NCBI RefSeq assembly: GCF_040274945.1
Contig: NZ_JBEMAR010000005.1
Coordinates: 1 to 64,000, forward strand
Reading direction: 5' to 3'
DNA: 64,000 nt
From: Carnobacterium_B sp040274945
GTDB lineage: Bacteria > Bacillota > Bacilli > Lactobacillales > Carnobacteriaceae
In this document: one piece after another, positions 1 through 7,575 of the stretch
Numbering within the stretch: the first letter of the stretch is position 1
How the letters are laid out: each line of letters begins with the position of its first letter
The notes under the pieces: model-generated
Told to the model about the DNA's origin: nothing
The model's input: only the letters and a program-made list of their open reading frames with translations
Databases searched by the model: none
Program-made: the position numbers and the translations under genes

Positions 1-52
1 TAGCGCATGACTGTTAATCATGATGTCGTAGGTTCGAGTCCTACTTGCGGAG
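1..52 (+). tRNA. tRNA-Asn(GUU), 5' end cut by window
   Basis: The anticodon arm, with loop CTGTTAA (anticodon GTT), the T arm GTAGG-TTCGAGT-CCTAC and the 3' acceptor strand TTGCGGA plus discriminator G are all present. The 5' acceptor strand and most of the D arm lie outside the window. CCA is not encoded. It is the first gene of the tRNA cluster at this end. Confidence 0.93.
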
Positions 53-90
53 TTCTTTTTTTTTGCAAATAAATACTATGATTTAGTAGT

Positions 91-163
91 GCCGCTTTAG
101 CTCAGTCGGTAGAGCGCTTCCATGGTAAGGAAGAGGTCGCCGGTTCGAATCCGGCAAGTGGCT
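91..163 (+). tRNA. tRNA-Thr(GGU)
   Basis: Complete cloverleaf. The acceptor GCCGCTT (91-97) pairs with AAGTGGC (156-162), and the discriminator is T163. The anticodon loop ATGGTAA gives GGT, which decodes ACC/ACU. The T loop is TTCGAAT. CCA is not encoded. It lies 38 bases after tRNA-Asn and is followed by a terminator, so this ends the first tRNA transcript. Confidence 0.95.
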
Positions 164-183
164 TCATGTAACCAATAAAAATG

Positions 184-216
184 GAAACCCTATGAATATT
201 GGGTTTCTTTTTTTTA
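184..216 (+). terminator. Rho-independent terminator after tRNA-Thr
   Basis: GAAACCC (184-190) pairs with GGGTTTC (201-207), followed by a T run. It ends the tRNA-Asn/tRNA-Thr transcript. Confidence 0.85.
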
Positions 217-351
217 TTTTTCAAACGTTTCAGGGTACTTGACAGTCCCGAAGACACTTTTTAAACCATCGTGAAGTAAGTTTAGTTTGAGGCTGCGCTA
301 AAAATGAAAACGAATTCAAATAAACTTCTCGTATTTTAGCTATCACTCTCT

Positions 352-380
352 TTGAGTCTAAAGGATGAGACTGTTATACT
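352..380 (+). promoter_or_regulatory. Sigma-A promoter for the oxidoreductase gene
   Basis: TTGAGT (352-357), a 17-base spacer and TATACT (375-380), about 40 bases upstream of the GTG start at 421. The rest of the 217-420 gap shows nothing I can name. Confidence 0.6.
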
Positions 381-420
381 TAACCCATCATAAAATGAAT
401 TTAAAGAGAGGAAGAGAAAT

Positions 421-1416
421 GTGAAAGCTTTAATCCATGAAACAGGCAATGGTATAAAAGGATTAAGAATAAAAGAAATTGAATCTAAAAAAATAGATAA
501 TAAAGAAGTTCGTATTAAAGTAAAAACAGTTGGGTTGAATCACCGTGATTTGGCAACTATTAATGGGCGTGATGAAACAAGCAACCCTTTAATAATTGGA
601 TCAGATTGTGCTGGTACTATAAGTGAAATAGGTAAAGAAGTGACAATGTTTAAGGTAGGGGATGATGTCATTGTAAATCCTAGTATAGGGTGGTTAAATA
701 ACACACCAGCGCCACCAGACAACTTTCAAATATTGGGAAATCCGATGCAGGGAACATTCTCAGAAGAATTTATCATTAATGAAAATTTCGTTGCGTTAAA
801 ACCAAGTTATCTGACATGGGAAGAAGCGGGAGTTCTTTCATTAGGGGCATTAACAGCATATAGGGCTCTCTTTACAAAAGGAGAAGTAAATGATCAGCAA
901 ACGATTTTAATCCCAGGAATCGGTGGAGGAGTGGCTACCAACTTGCTTCAATTCAGTAAAGCAGTGGGCGCAAAAGTTTATGTCACGTCACGTTCGGAAG
1001 AAAAATTAAATAAAGCAAAAAAAATCGGAGCAGCTAAAGGAATAAACAGTAAAAACGATTGGGAAAAAGAATTAAATGGTGAAAAAGTGGATGTAGTAAT
1101 TGAATCAGTTGGAGCAGCAACCTTTAATCAATCATTGAAACAATTAAAAAAAGGCGGGAAATTAGTTTTATTCGGTTCTTCTACAGGCGATATTGTTGAC
1201 TTGAATTTGAGAGAGTTCTTTTATGGTCAATATACATTGTTGGGAACCACGATGGGAAGCAGAGAAGAATATCTGGAAATGCTTAAATTTATTGAAAGTC
1301 ACTCAATTAAACCAGTTGTTGATACTACTTATGATTTTGACGATTATGAAATGGCCTTTAATAGATTAGAAGCAGCAGAGCAAATGGGGAAAATAGGAAT
1401 ACGTATTAATAAATAA
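421..1416 (+). CDS. Zinc-free MDR-family NAD(P)H:quinone oxidoreductase / alcohol dehydrogenase-like protein
   Basis: A 331-residue protein of the medium-chain dehydrogenase/reductase superfamily, expected to be a soluble NAD(P)H-dependent oxidoreductase of unknown substrate. The N-terminal GroES-like domain (about 1-125) carries the typical GSDCAGTI stretch (60-67). The Rossmann domain has the GIGGGVA dinucleotide loop near 166-172. The usual catalytic-zinc cysteine position reads GLNHRD (39-44), and the structural-zinc cysteines are missing, so I read it as the zinc-independent quinone-oxidoreductase branch. The start is GTG at 421, behind an AGAGAGGAAGAG ribosome site. It has its own promoter and sits inside a tRNA cluster, as accessory genes often do. 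Confidence 0.8.
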   Translation: MKALIHETGNGIKGLRIKEIESKKIDNKEVRIKVKTVGLNHRDLATINGRDETSNPLIIGSDCAGTISEIGKEVTMFKVGDDVIVNPSIGWLNNTPAPPDNFQILGNPMQGTFSEEFIINENFVALKPSYLTWEEAGVLSLGALTAYRALFTKGEVNDQQTILIPGIGGGVATNLLQFSKAVGAKVYVTSRSEEKLNKAKKIGAAKGINSKNDWEKELNGEKVDVVIESVGAATFNQSLKQLKKGGKLVLFGSSTGDIVDLNLREFFYGQYTLLGTTMGSREEYLEMLKFIESHSIKPVVDTTYDFDDYEMAFNRLEAAEQMGKIGIRINK

Positions 1417-1505
1417 GACGGATTTTATTTTTTGTAAGGCTTTTCTTGGTATCTAATTTAATAAGTGTTAAACTTAATGAAGTAAATAAAAAAGGAAGTG
1501 TTAGT

Positions 1506-1784
1506 ATGGAATTTGAAAAAAATGGAAATAGTTTTTTGAGAAATGATGAATCTGGGAAAATGATTGCGGAAGTAACCTATGTTCCTTCTGGTGAGGATAA
1601 AGTGATTTTAGACCATACTTTTGTTGATCCTTCTTTGAGAGGACAAGGAATCGCTGCCCAATTGGTTGATAAAGTTGTTGAAGAGATGGAAAAAGAAGGG
1701 AAAAAAATTGTCCCACTTTGTCCATATGCAAAAGAATTATTTGATAGAAAACCTGAAAAATATAAACATATTGAAGCCGAATAG
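1506..1784 (+). CDS. Small GNAT-fold N-acetyltransferase (YjdJ-like)
   Basis: A 92-residue single-domain protein with the acetyl-CoA-binding P-loop RGQGIA (45-50). The motif DHTFVDPSLRGQG and the short length fit the GCN5-related YjdJ/GTAT-type family rather than full-size acetyltransferases. The C-terminal CPYAKELF stretch is also typical of these small proteins, whose acceptors are generally unknown. I chose ATG 1506 because AAAGGAAG lies 6-13 bases upstream; an in-frame TTG at 1446 has no ribosome site. It is probably cotranscribed with the oxidoreductase 89 bases upstream and is followed by a terminator. Confidence 0.82.
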   Translation: MEFEKNGNSFLRNDESGKMIAEVTYVPSGEDKVILDHTFVDPSLRGQGIAAQLVDKVVEEMEKEGKKIVPLCPYAKELFDRKPEKYKHIEAE

Positions 1785-1819
1785 GTATTATGTTATTGAA
1801 AAATCAGTCATTTATTGGT

Positions 1820-1860
1820 AAAGTGATTAAGAAGTGCCATAATTCTTAATCGCTTTTTAT
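1820..1860 (+). terminator. Terminator after the GNAT gene
   Basis: AAGTGATTAAGAA (1821-1833) pairs with TTCTTAATCGCTT (1843-1855), with one wobble pair, followed by a short T run. Confidence 0.75.
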
Positions 1861-1929
1861 TAATTTGATCGATTTAAGATCTGTAAGATTATAAAATGAT
1901 TAAAAATACAGAAAAATGAAAGAATTGTC

Positions 1930-1958
1930 TTTACTTTTCTGTGAATTATTTATATAAT
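1930..1958 (+). promoter_or_regulatory. Promoter of the second tRNA/5S transcript
   Basis: TTTACT (1930-1935), a 17-base spacer and TATAAT (1953-1958), 32 bases before tRNA-Glu. It would drive Glu-Thr-Tyr-Gln-5S-Val-Lys up to the terminator at 2695. Confidence 0.6.
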
Positions 1959-1990
1959 ATTTCTTGTGCTTGAATATTTTCAAACATCAT

Positions 1991-2062
1991 GGCCCGTTGG
2001 TCAAGCGGTTAAGACACCGCCCTTTCACGGCGGTATCACGGGTTCGATTCCCGTACGGGTCA
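1991..2062 (+). tRNA. tRNA-Glu(UUC)
   Basis: Acceptor GGCCCGT (1991-1997) pairs with ACGGGTC (2055-2061), and the discriminator is A2062. The anticodon stem CCGCC/GGCGG closes the loop CTTTCAC, giving anticodon TTC. CCA is not encoded. First gene of the second tRNA transcript. Confidence 0.95.
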
Positions 2063-2084
2063 TATTCTTTTTTTATTAAATTTT

Positions 2085-2156
2085 GCCGGCTTAGCTCAGT
2101 TGGTAGAGCATCTGAATCGTAATCAGAGTGTCGAGGGTTCAACTCCTTTAGCCGCA
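2085..2156 (+). tRNA. tRNA-Thr(CGU), acceptor stem lacking one base
   Basis: The loop ATCGTAA inside TCTGA/TCAGA gives anticodon CGT. The D arm is standard and the T arm is GAGGG-TTCAACT-CCTTT. The 5' acceptor strand is GCCGGCT, but the 3' strand reads AGCCGC plus A, one base shorter than the expected AGCCGGC. Only six pairs can form, with C3 bulged. The gene is 72 bases, where 73 is expected. It may be a decayed gene, a base-calling error or a functional variant; ACG codons could also be read by a U34 isoacceptor elsewhere. Confidence 0.8.
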
Positions 2157-2197
2157 TGCGTTTAGTTGTTCATTTAATAGAAAAGATAATTTTATAT

Positions 2198-2281
2198 GGA
2201 GGGGTAGCGAAGTGGCTAAACGCGGCGGACTGTAAATCCGCTCCTTCGGGTTCGGCAGTTCGAATCTGCCCCCCTCCACCA
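2198..2281 (+). tRNA. tRNA-Tyr(GUA)
   Basis: Class II tRNA with a long variable arm (TCCTTCGGGTTC region). The anticodon GTA lies in CTGTAAA. Acceptor GGAGGGG (2198-2204) pairs with CCCCTCC (2271-2277), the discriminator is A2278, and CCA is encoded at 2279-2281. Confidence 0.95.
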
Positions 2282-2285
2282 TTTA

Positions 2286-2357
2286 TGGGCTATAGCCAAG
2301 CGGTAAGGCAAGGGACTTTGACTCCCTCACGCGTTGGTTCGAATCCAGCTAGCCCAG
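2286..2357 (+). tRNA. tRNA-Gln(UUG)
   Basis: Acceptor TGGGCTA (2286-2292) pairs with TAGCCCA (2350-2356), and the discriminator is G2357. The anticodon loop CTTTGAC gives TTG. CCA is not encoded. Only 4 bases separate it from the tRNA-Tyr CCA. Confidence 0.95.
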
Positions 2358-2393
2358 TTGCATGAATATGCAAAAAACATACGAAATGAAAAT

Positions 2394-2512
2394 TGTGTGG
2401 TGATGATGGCAAGAAGGTCACACCTGTTCCCATGCCGAACACAGAAGTTAAGCTTCTTAGCGCCGATGGTAGTGAAGGGATTCCCTTTGTGAGAGTAGGA
2501 CGTTGCCACGCA
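2394..2512 (+). rRNA. 5S ribosomal RNA
   Basis: About 119 bases. The terminal helix TGTGTGG (2394-2400) pairs with the CCACGCA end (2506-2512). The internal hallmarks CCCATGCCGAACACAGAAGTTAAG and GAGAGTAGGACG-type sequences are present (around 2430-2500). No 16S or 23S sequence lies within this transcript; the gene sits between tRNA-Gln and tRNA-Val. Confidence 0.93.
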
Positions 2513-2537
2513 AATTCAATTAAATTTTATATCCCAT

Positions 2538-2613
2538 GGAGGTTTAGCTCAGCTGGGAGAGCATCTGCCTTACAAGCAGAGGGTCGGCGGTTCGATCCCG
2601 TCAACCTCCACCA
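2538..2613 (+). tRNA. tRNA-Val(UAC)
   Basis: Acceptor GGAGGTT (2538-2544) pairs with AACCTCC (2603-2609), the discriminator is A2610, and CCA is encoded (2611-2613). The anticodon loop CTTACAA gives TAC. Confidence 0.95.
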
Positions 2614-2614
2614 T

Positions 2615-2687
2615 GAGTCATTAGCTCAGTTGGTAGAGCATCTGACTTTTAATCAGAGGGTCGCAGGTTCGAATCCTGCATGACTCA
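2615..2687 (+). tRNA. tRNA-Lys(UUU)
   Basis: Acceptor GAGTCAT (2615-2621) pairs with ATGACTC (2680-2686), and the discriminator is A2687. The anticodon loop CTTTTAA gives TTT. CCA is not encoded. Last gene of the cluster. Confidence 0.95.
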
Positions 2688-2694
2688 TAATAGT

Positions 2695-2728
2695 AACTTG
2701 CAACGTTAATCGTTGCAAGTTTTTTTTG
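2695..2728 (+). terminator. Terminator of the tRNA/5S transcript
   Basis: AACTTGCAACG (2695-2705) pairs perfectly with CGTTGCAAGTT (2711-2721), followed by a T run. Confidence 0.9.
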
Positions 2729-2811
2729 TGTTAAAAATAGGAATTGATAGTTAATTAATAACACTAGCGTCTATTAATTGGGTGGATTAATGTTATTCAT
2801 AGGAAATATTA

Positions 2812-2820
2812 TGGTATAAT
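2812..2820 (+). promoter_or_regulatory. Extended -10 promoter of cdaA-cdaR-glmM
   Basis: TGG followed by TATAAT (2815-2820) forms an extended -10 element. No good -35 hexamer is seen, which is common for extended -10 promoters. It lies 42 bases before the cdaA start. Confidence 0.5.
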
Positions 2821-2862
2821 ACACAATGGGTGACAATCAGAAACATTATCGGAGGTGCGCAT

Positions 2863-3702
2863 ATGTCTATAGATTGGTCACAATTAGTAACGTGGCGAAA
2901 TTTTCTTAACGTGGTAGATATATTAGTTGTTACATTCTTTATTTATCAGTTAATAAATATTTTACGTGGGACCAGAGCTGTTCAATTGCTAAAAGGAATC
3001 GCTGTTATCATGTTAATAAAAGTAGCTAGTTTTTTTCTGGAGTTGCAAACAGTTGATTGGATCGTTGATTTAGTTATTCAATGGAGTGTTCTTGCAATGA
3101 TTATTATCTTCCAACCAGAAATGCGAAGAGGATTAGAACATCTTGGTCGAGGTTCCATTTTTAATCGAGCAAAGCGAAAAGTCAATCCTGGAGAAAATTT
3201 GGTCCAACAATTAGCAAAAGCTGTTCAATATATGGCGAAAAGAAGAATTGGAGCTTTGATTTCTATTCAAATGGATACAGAGTTAGATGAATTTATTGGA
3301 ACAGGAATTCCACTAGATGCTGACATATCCAGTGAATTGTTGATTAATATTTTTATTCCTAATACACCATTGCATGATGGTGCAGTCATTATTAGAGATT
3401 ATAAAATAGCCTCTGCTGCGAGTTATTTGCCCTTGTCAGAAAGTACACTTATTTCTAAAGAATTAGGAACAAGGCATCGTGCAGCTATTGGTTTAAGTGA
3501 AGTAACAGATGCCATAACAATTATTGTCTCTGAAGAAACTGGCGGAGTCAGTGTCTCCTATAAAGGTGAATTATTACGAGAATTATCCAAAGAGGATTTT
3601 GAAAAATTCTTAGCTAAAAACTTAATTGTTGTTGAAAAAGAAGAAAAGAAAAATTCTTTTCAAGAAATGGTGGATAGTTTTAAAAAGGGGGCTTCTAAAT
3701 AA
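2863..3702 (+). CDS. cdaA: Diadenylate cyclase CdaA (DisA_N domain, membrane)
   Basis: 279 residues; synthesises cyclic di-AMP from two ATP at the membrane. Hydrophobic segments lie at about 14-35, 42-60 and 66-84. The cytosolic DAC domain follows, with both signature motifs: DGA (172-174, in LHDGAVII) and RHR (204-206, in GTRHRAAIG). Start ATG 2863 is chosen for the GGAGG site 7 bases upstream; an in-frame GTG at 2830 lacks one. The stop overlaps the start of cdaR, and glmM follows, the conserved Firmicutes cdaA-cdaR-glmM order. CdaR and GlmM are known modulators of CdaA in Bacillus, Listeria and Lactococcus. Confidence 0.97.
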   Translation: MSIDWSQLVTWRNFLNVVDILVVTFFIYQLINILRGTRAVQLLKGIAVIMLIKVASFFLELQTVDWIVDLVIQWSVLAMIIIFQPEMRRGLEHLGRGSIFNRAKRKVNPGENLVQQLAKAVQYMAKRRIGALISIQMDTELDEFIGTGIPLDADISSELLINIFIPNTPLHDGAVIIRDYKIASAASYLPLSESTLISKELGTRHRAAIGLSEVTDAITIIVSEETGGVSVSYKGELLRELSKEDFEKFLAKNLIVVEKEEKKNSFQEMVDSFKKGASK

Positions 3703-4868
3703 TGGAGAAACTTTACAACAATCCATGGTTTATGAAGATCGTGGCACTCGCGTTTGCTATTCTTCTTTTTACTTATGTAAACAGCAGTAATAACCGGGTT
3801 CAAACAAGCAGCGGAATTGATGGATTAAGTGCATCGACAACAGAAACGATACTTGAAGTACCAATAGTAGTTGAAATTGATCAAGATAATTATTATGTAA
3901 CTGGATTTCCAGAGACTGTTTCAGTAGAAATATCAGGTCCGTCAAGTATTGTGTTAAATACAAAAACGACTAAAAATTTTGATGTAGTAGCAACTGATCT
4001 AGACAGTTTAGGGGTTGGTACTCATACTATTGAACTAGTTGCGGAAGGACTTTCACCTCAGTTGGATTATCAAATCTTGCCTGAAGAAGTGACAATAACG
4101 ATTGAAGAAAAAAAAGTTGAAACCTTTAGTGTCGATGTTGAATTTGATGAGTCGTTTATTAGTGATGAATTTGAGACAGGGACACCAAAAGTCAATTATG
4201 AAACGGTTGAACTGACAGGTACAGCTTCGACAATTGATCAAGTTGCAGATGTTAAAGTAGTTGTAGATAAAGAAGAAAATGTTACAGAAGATATTGTTCA
4301 AACACTTCCAGTTATCGTTACTGATGCTGAAGGGAATGAATTAGATGTTGATTTGAATCCTAGTGAGGTAACGGTGACTATACCTGTTGATCCAGTTGCG
4401 AAGGAAGTTCCTGTAGTACTAAATCAAACAGGCACACCCAGTGCTAACTTGAGTTATGAGTTAGGTATTAGTAATCAATCAGCCACAACTGTAGCAATAC
4501 AAGGCGAAAATGAGTTGGTAAAGAATTTAAGCAGTTATCCAGTAGATGTTGATATCACGGATATAACTGAAACAACGACCCAAGCGATTGATCTGCCTTT
4601 ACTTGAAGGAGTAACAAGTATAGACCCTGAAAAACTTGAAGTGACGATTACTGTTACTCAAAATTCGCAGGGTAATGGACAAAGTAACAACGAAACTAGT
4701 AATGAAAGTTCAAGCTCGAGTTCAAGTTCAAGTTCGAGCGAATCTAGCTCATCAAGTGAATCAACACCAAAAGAAAATGAATCATCAGAAAGTGACACTT
4801 CTTCTGAATCATCAAGTGAATCATCAGATGAGTTATCAAGCGAATCCAGTGAAGAAGTAAGTGAATAG
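3702..4868 (+). CDS. cdaR: CdaR, YbbR-domain regulator of CdaA
   Basis: 388 residues. One N-terminal membrane anchor (about 8-26) is followed by an extracytoplasmic part with repeated YbbR-type beta domains (from about 48 to 325). In related species this protein binds and modulates CdaA. ATG 3702 overlaps the cdaA TAA, implying translational coupling. The last 60 or so residues are almost only Ser, Glu, Asp and Asn, a low-complexity acidic tail encoded by TCA/AGT/GAA repeats. Such a tail is not needed for the YbbR fold and may be a wall-spanning spacer (inference). Confidence 0.93.
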   Translation: MEKLYNNPWFMKIVALAFAILLFTYVNSSNNRVQTSSGIDGLSASTTETILEVPIVVEIDQDNYYVTGFPETVSVEISGPSSIVLNTKTTKNFDVVATDLDSLGVGTHTIELVAEGLSPQLDYQILPEEVTITIEEKKVETFSVDVEFDESFISDEFETGTPKVNYETVELTGTASTIDQVADVKVVVDKEENVTEDIVQTLPVIVTDAEGNELDVDLNPSEVTVTIPVDPVAKEVPVVLNQTGTPSANLSYELGISNQSATTVAIQGENELVKNLSSYPVDVDITDITETTTQAIDLPLLEGVTSIDPEKLEVTITVTQNSQGNGQSNNETSNESSSSSSSSSSSESSSSSESTPKENESSESDTSSESSSESSDELSSESSEEVSE

Positions 4869-4921
4869 AAATAACAAACCTAAATGGATAAGGTTTAAAC
4901 TTTGAAAAGGGGCATGTTAGA

Positions 4922-6280
4922 ATGGGAAAATATTTTGGAACAGATGGAGTAAGAGGAGTTGCTAATTCAGAATTAACACCAGAATTAGCTTTTAAATTAG
5001 GGAGATACGGTGGGTATGTATTAACTCAGCACGCTGAAGGCGAAGAACATCCACGTGTTTTAGTCGGAAGAGATACTCGTATTTCTGGTGAAATGCTAGA
5101 GTCTGCATTAATTGCGGGTCTTTTATCTGTTGGGATTGAAGTAATGAAACTAGGCGTTATCTCTACTCCTGGAGTAGCGTATTTAACTCGTGTTCAAGGC
5201 GCTGCAGCTGGTGTAATGATTTCAGCTTCACACAATCCTGCACCTGACAACGGTATTAAATTCTTTGGATCAGATGGGTTTAAATTATCTGATGATACTG
5301 AATTAGAAATTGAAGCATTATTAGATGAAGAGAAAGATGATTTGCCTCGTCCTAGTGCAAATGGATTGGGTACGGTTGATGAGTATCCAGAAGGTGCTTT
5401 AAAATACACTCAATTCTTACAACAAACAATTCCAAATGATTTAGCGGGATTGCAGGTTTGTTTAGATGGAGCAAACGGAGCTACAAGCCCTCTTCTTAAT
5501 CGACTATTTGCAGATTTAGAAACAGAGTTCGATGTGATGGCATCAACACCAAATGGATTGAATATTAATGACGGTGTTGGTTCAACTCACCCTGAAGGTT
5601 TAGCTAAATTTGTAGTTGAAAAAGAAGCTGATGCTGGATTAGCATTTGATGGTGACGGCGATAGAGTAATTGCTGTTGATGAGTTAGGAAATATCATTGA
5701 TGGAGATAAAATTATGTTTATCTGTGGCAAGTATTTGCAAGAAAAAGGCCGATTGAAAAAAGATACCATTGTTTCTACTGTGATGAGCAATTTAGGGTTC
5801 CATAAAGCGATTGAAGCTAACAATATGATTGCTCTTCAAACAAAAGTTGGAGATCGTTATGTAGTAGAAGAAATGCGTAAAAATGGTTATAACTTTGGTG
5901 GAGAACAATCAGGACACATGGTGTTCCTAGATTATAATACAACTGGCGATGGAATCTTATCAGGAATTCAATTGCTGAATGTTATGAAAGAAACTGGGAA
6001 AAAACTTTCAGAGCTAGCTGCAGAAGTTCAAACCTACCCGCAAAAATTAGTGAATATTCGTGTCAGTGATAAAAATGGCGCAATGGATGTTCCAGCAATA
6101 AAAGCGATCATCGAAGAAGTCGAGAGTGAAATGAATGGAGATGGACGTATTTTGGTTCGTCCTAGTGGAACTGAACCATTGTTGCGTGTAATGGCAGAAG
6201 CTCCAACACAAGAAAAAGTAGATCTTTATGTTGACCGAATTGCTTCAGTTGTAAAACAAGAAATTGGTTTAACTGAATAA
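4922..6280 (+). CDS. glmM: Phosphoglucosamine mutase GlmM
   Basis: 452 residues, normal family length. Interconverts glucosamine-6-phosphate and glucosamine-1-phosphate for UDP-GlcNAc and peptidoglycan synthesis. Visible motifs are the N-terminal KYFGTDGVRG, the phosphoserine loop SASHNP (101-106, catalytic Ser103), the metal loop DGDGDR (about 242-247) and the C-terminal sugar-phosphate loop RPSGTEPLLRVM. An AAAAGGGG ribosome site precedes ATG 4922. It is third gene of the cdaA-cdaR-glmM operon. GlmM binds and inhibits CdaA in several Firmicutes, so operon and protein contact link wall-precursor flux to c-di-AMP. Confidence 0.98.
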   Translation: MGKYFGTDGVRGVANSELTPELAFKLGRYGGYVLTQHAEGEEHPRVLVGRDTRISGEMLESALIAGLLSVGIEVMKLGVISTPGVAYLTRVQGAAAGVMISASHNPAPDNGIKFFGSDGFKLSDDTELEIEALLDEEKDDLPRPSANGLGTVDEYPEGALKYTQFLQQTIPNDLAGLQVCLDGANGATSPLLNRLFADLETEFDVMASTPNGLNINDGVGSTHPEGLAKFVVEKEADAGLAFDGDGDRVIAVDELGNIIDGDKIMFICGKYLQEKGRLKKDTIVSTVMSNLGFHKAIEANNMIALQTKVGDRYVVEEMRKNGYNFGGEQSGHMVFLDYNTTGDGILSGIQLLNVMKETGKKLSELAAEVQTYPQKLVNIRVSDKNGAMDVPAIKAIIEEVESEMNGDGRILVRPSGTEPLLRVMAEAPTQEKVDLYVDRIASVVKQEIGLTE

Positions 6281-6326
6281 AACTGACATGTTTAATCGTT
6301 ATTTCTACAAATGAAAGCAACGAACT

Positions 6327-6377
6327 AAAGAGCTTTAGATCCTAATGTGTAAACATTGATCTAAAGCTCTTTTTTTA
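6327..6377 (+). terminator. Terminator after glmM
   Basis: A 15-bp stem: AAAGAGCTTTAGATC (6327-6341) pairs with GATCTAAAGCTCTTT (6358-6372), followed by a T run. Confidence 0.9.
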
Positions 6378-6440
6378 GATACTTTAAAGAATTTAAACTA
6401 GAACTTATTTATGAATAAAAATCAAGAACGTTAGAGGGCA

Positions 6441-6469
6441 TTGACCTAAAGCTAAATGGATACTATACT
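6441..6469 (+). promoter_or_regulatory. Promoter of the DUF554 gene
   Basis: TTGACC (6441-6446), a 17-base spacer and TATACT (6464-6469), 43 bases before the GTG start. Confidence 0.65.
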
Positions 6470-6512
6470 TATTTTTAATTAGCATTTATTAAAGTAGTAA
6501 GGGGTAGATAAA

Positions 6513-7199
6513 GTGATTTTGTTTGGTTCAATTATTAATGGTTTAGCGGTGGTTCTTGGCGGCAGTATTGGATTAGTATTAAAAAAAGGACTATCAAAAC
6601 GGATAGGTACAGCTATTATGAACAGTTTAGCGCTTTGTGTTTTGTACATTGGATTCAGCGGAGCGTTAGCTGGGGGAAATATACTTATTACAATAGGTTC
6701 AATGGTGATTGGGGTTATTATCGGTGAAGGGATGAATTTAGATGAGAAAGTAAATAACCTAGGAAACTTAATAGAAACTAAATTTCAAACTAAAGATGAT
6801 ACATTGTCTATTTCTAAAGGATTCATAACAGCGAGTTTATTGGTCTGTGTCGGGGCGATGTCAATCGTAGGGGCCTTGCAAAGCGGGTTGACTGGCAATC
6901 ATGAAACATTACTAGCTAAATCGCTAATTGATGGTATAGCAGCCCTAGTGTTGGCTTCCAGCTTAGGTGTAGGTGTTTTACTAGCAGGAGGTTTAGTACT
7001 GATCTATGAAGGAAGTATTTCTTTGCTAGCTAGTGTAATAGCTCCTCTATTAACAGAAAGTGTGATTAGTGAAATGACATGTGTGGGTTCTCTGTTGATA
7101 ATCGGTCTAGCGTTAAATATGTTGAAGATTACAGACTTGAAAATTATGAACTATGCTCCTGCGGCATTTATTCCAATCGTTTTTGGATTGTTTTATTAA
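6513..7199 (+). CDS. DUF554 (YqgA/YdfK-type) integral membrane protein
   Basis: 228 residues, very hydrophobic, with about six or seven predicted membrane segments. The opening (ILFGSIINGLAVVLGG) and the inner GFITASLLVCVGAMSIVGALQSG region are characteristic of the DUF554 family, whose function is unknown to me; a transporter-like role is often guessed. The start is GTG 6513, with an AAGGGG site upstream. It is monocistronic: it has its own promoter, and the lysine riboswitch begins about 100 bases after its stop. Confidence 0.85.
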   Translation: MILFGSIINGLAVVLGGSIGLVLKKGLSKRIGTAIMNSLALCVLYIGFSGALAGGNILITIGSMVIGVIIGEGMNLDEKVNNLGNLIETKFQTKDDTLSISKGFITASLLVCVGAMSIVGALQSGLTGNHETLLAKSLIDGIAALVLASSLGVGVLLAGGLVLIYEGSISLLASVIAPLLTESVISEMTCVGSLLIIGLALNMLKITDLKIMNYAPAAFIPIVFGLFY

Positions 7200-7301
7200 T
7201 CGAACTAAACAATTGTAAAAGAATTAAATGTGTTAGTGTTGCATCATAACCACTAATATAGTATATTTAAAAGCGTAATTTAATAGCGTAATTTAATAGC
7301 A

Positions 7302-7472
7302 AGATAGAGGCGCGATTTTTAAGAGTACAGTTATTTTAAAGGCACAAGCGAATAACTGGAAAGGAAAAATTGCCGAAGTGTAGAGTATTGCCAAATACTT
7401 TATGCTGGGGTTAAGTATAATATGCTTAACACTGTCGTAAATTTCAGTAAGAAATTTTCGGAGGGCTATCAA
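7302..7472 (+). ncRNA. Lysine riboswitch (L box) leader
   Basis: About 170 bases with the conserved L-box blocks in order: AGAGGCGCGA (P1/P2 side, 7306-7315), a core GAAAGG-type segment, TTGCCGAAGTG (about 7370-7380), GCTGGGGTTAAG, CACTGTCG and a closing GGAGGGCTATC (7460-7470). GATAG (7303-7307) can pair with CTATC (7466-7470) to close P1. It is followed by a strong terminator at 7513-7547, just ahead of the carrier gene, so lysine binding should stop transcription. I could not draw the antiterminator pairing by eye. Confidence 0.9.
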
Positions 7473-7512
7473 CAAAAGGGTTAAAGGGACATTACATATG
7501 GAACTATTCTAG

Positions 7513-7547
7513 CACCTTGAGTTGTATAGCGCTCAAGGTGTTTTTTT
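7513..7547 (+). terminator. Riboswitch-controlled attenuator
   Basis: CACCTTGAG (7513-7521) pairs with CTCAAGGTG (7532-7540), then seven T. It lies between the lysine riboswitch and the ATG at 7576, the expected expression platform. Confidence 0.88.
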
Positions 7548-7575
7548 GTGCGCAAAAAAAGAGAGGGAGTTTAAA

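Noticed and set aside
2156..2365. Open frame on the plus strand across tRNA-Tyr and tRNA-Gln
   Set aside because: It lies wholly over tRNA genes, whose cloverleafs explain the sequence.
2393..2683. Open frame on the plus strand across 5S rRNA, tRNA-Val and tRNA-Lys
   Set aside because: It is an accidental frame through structural RNA genes.
4675..4860. Lys/Gln-rich open frame overlapping the end of cdaR
   Set aside because: It is a shifted reading of the Ser/Glu repeat region of cdaR and has no ribosome site.
4700..4860. Repeat cluster as a CRISPR array or satellite
   Set aside because: The short TCA/AGT repeats are codons of a Ser-rich tail, with no constant repeat-spacer structure.
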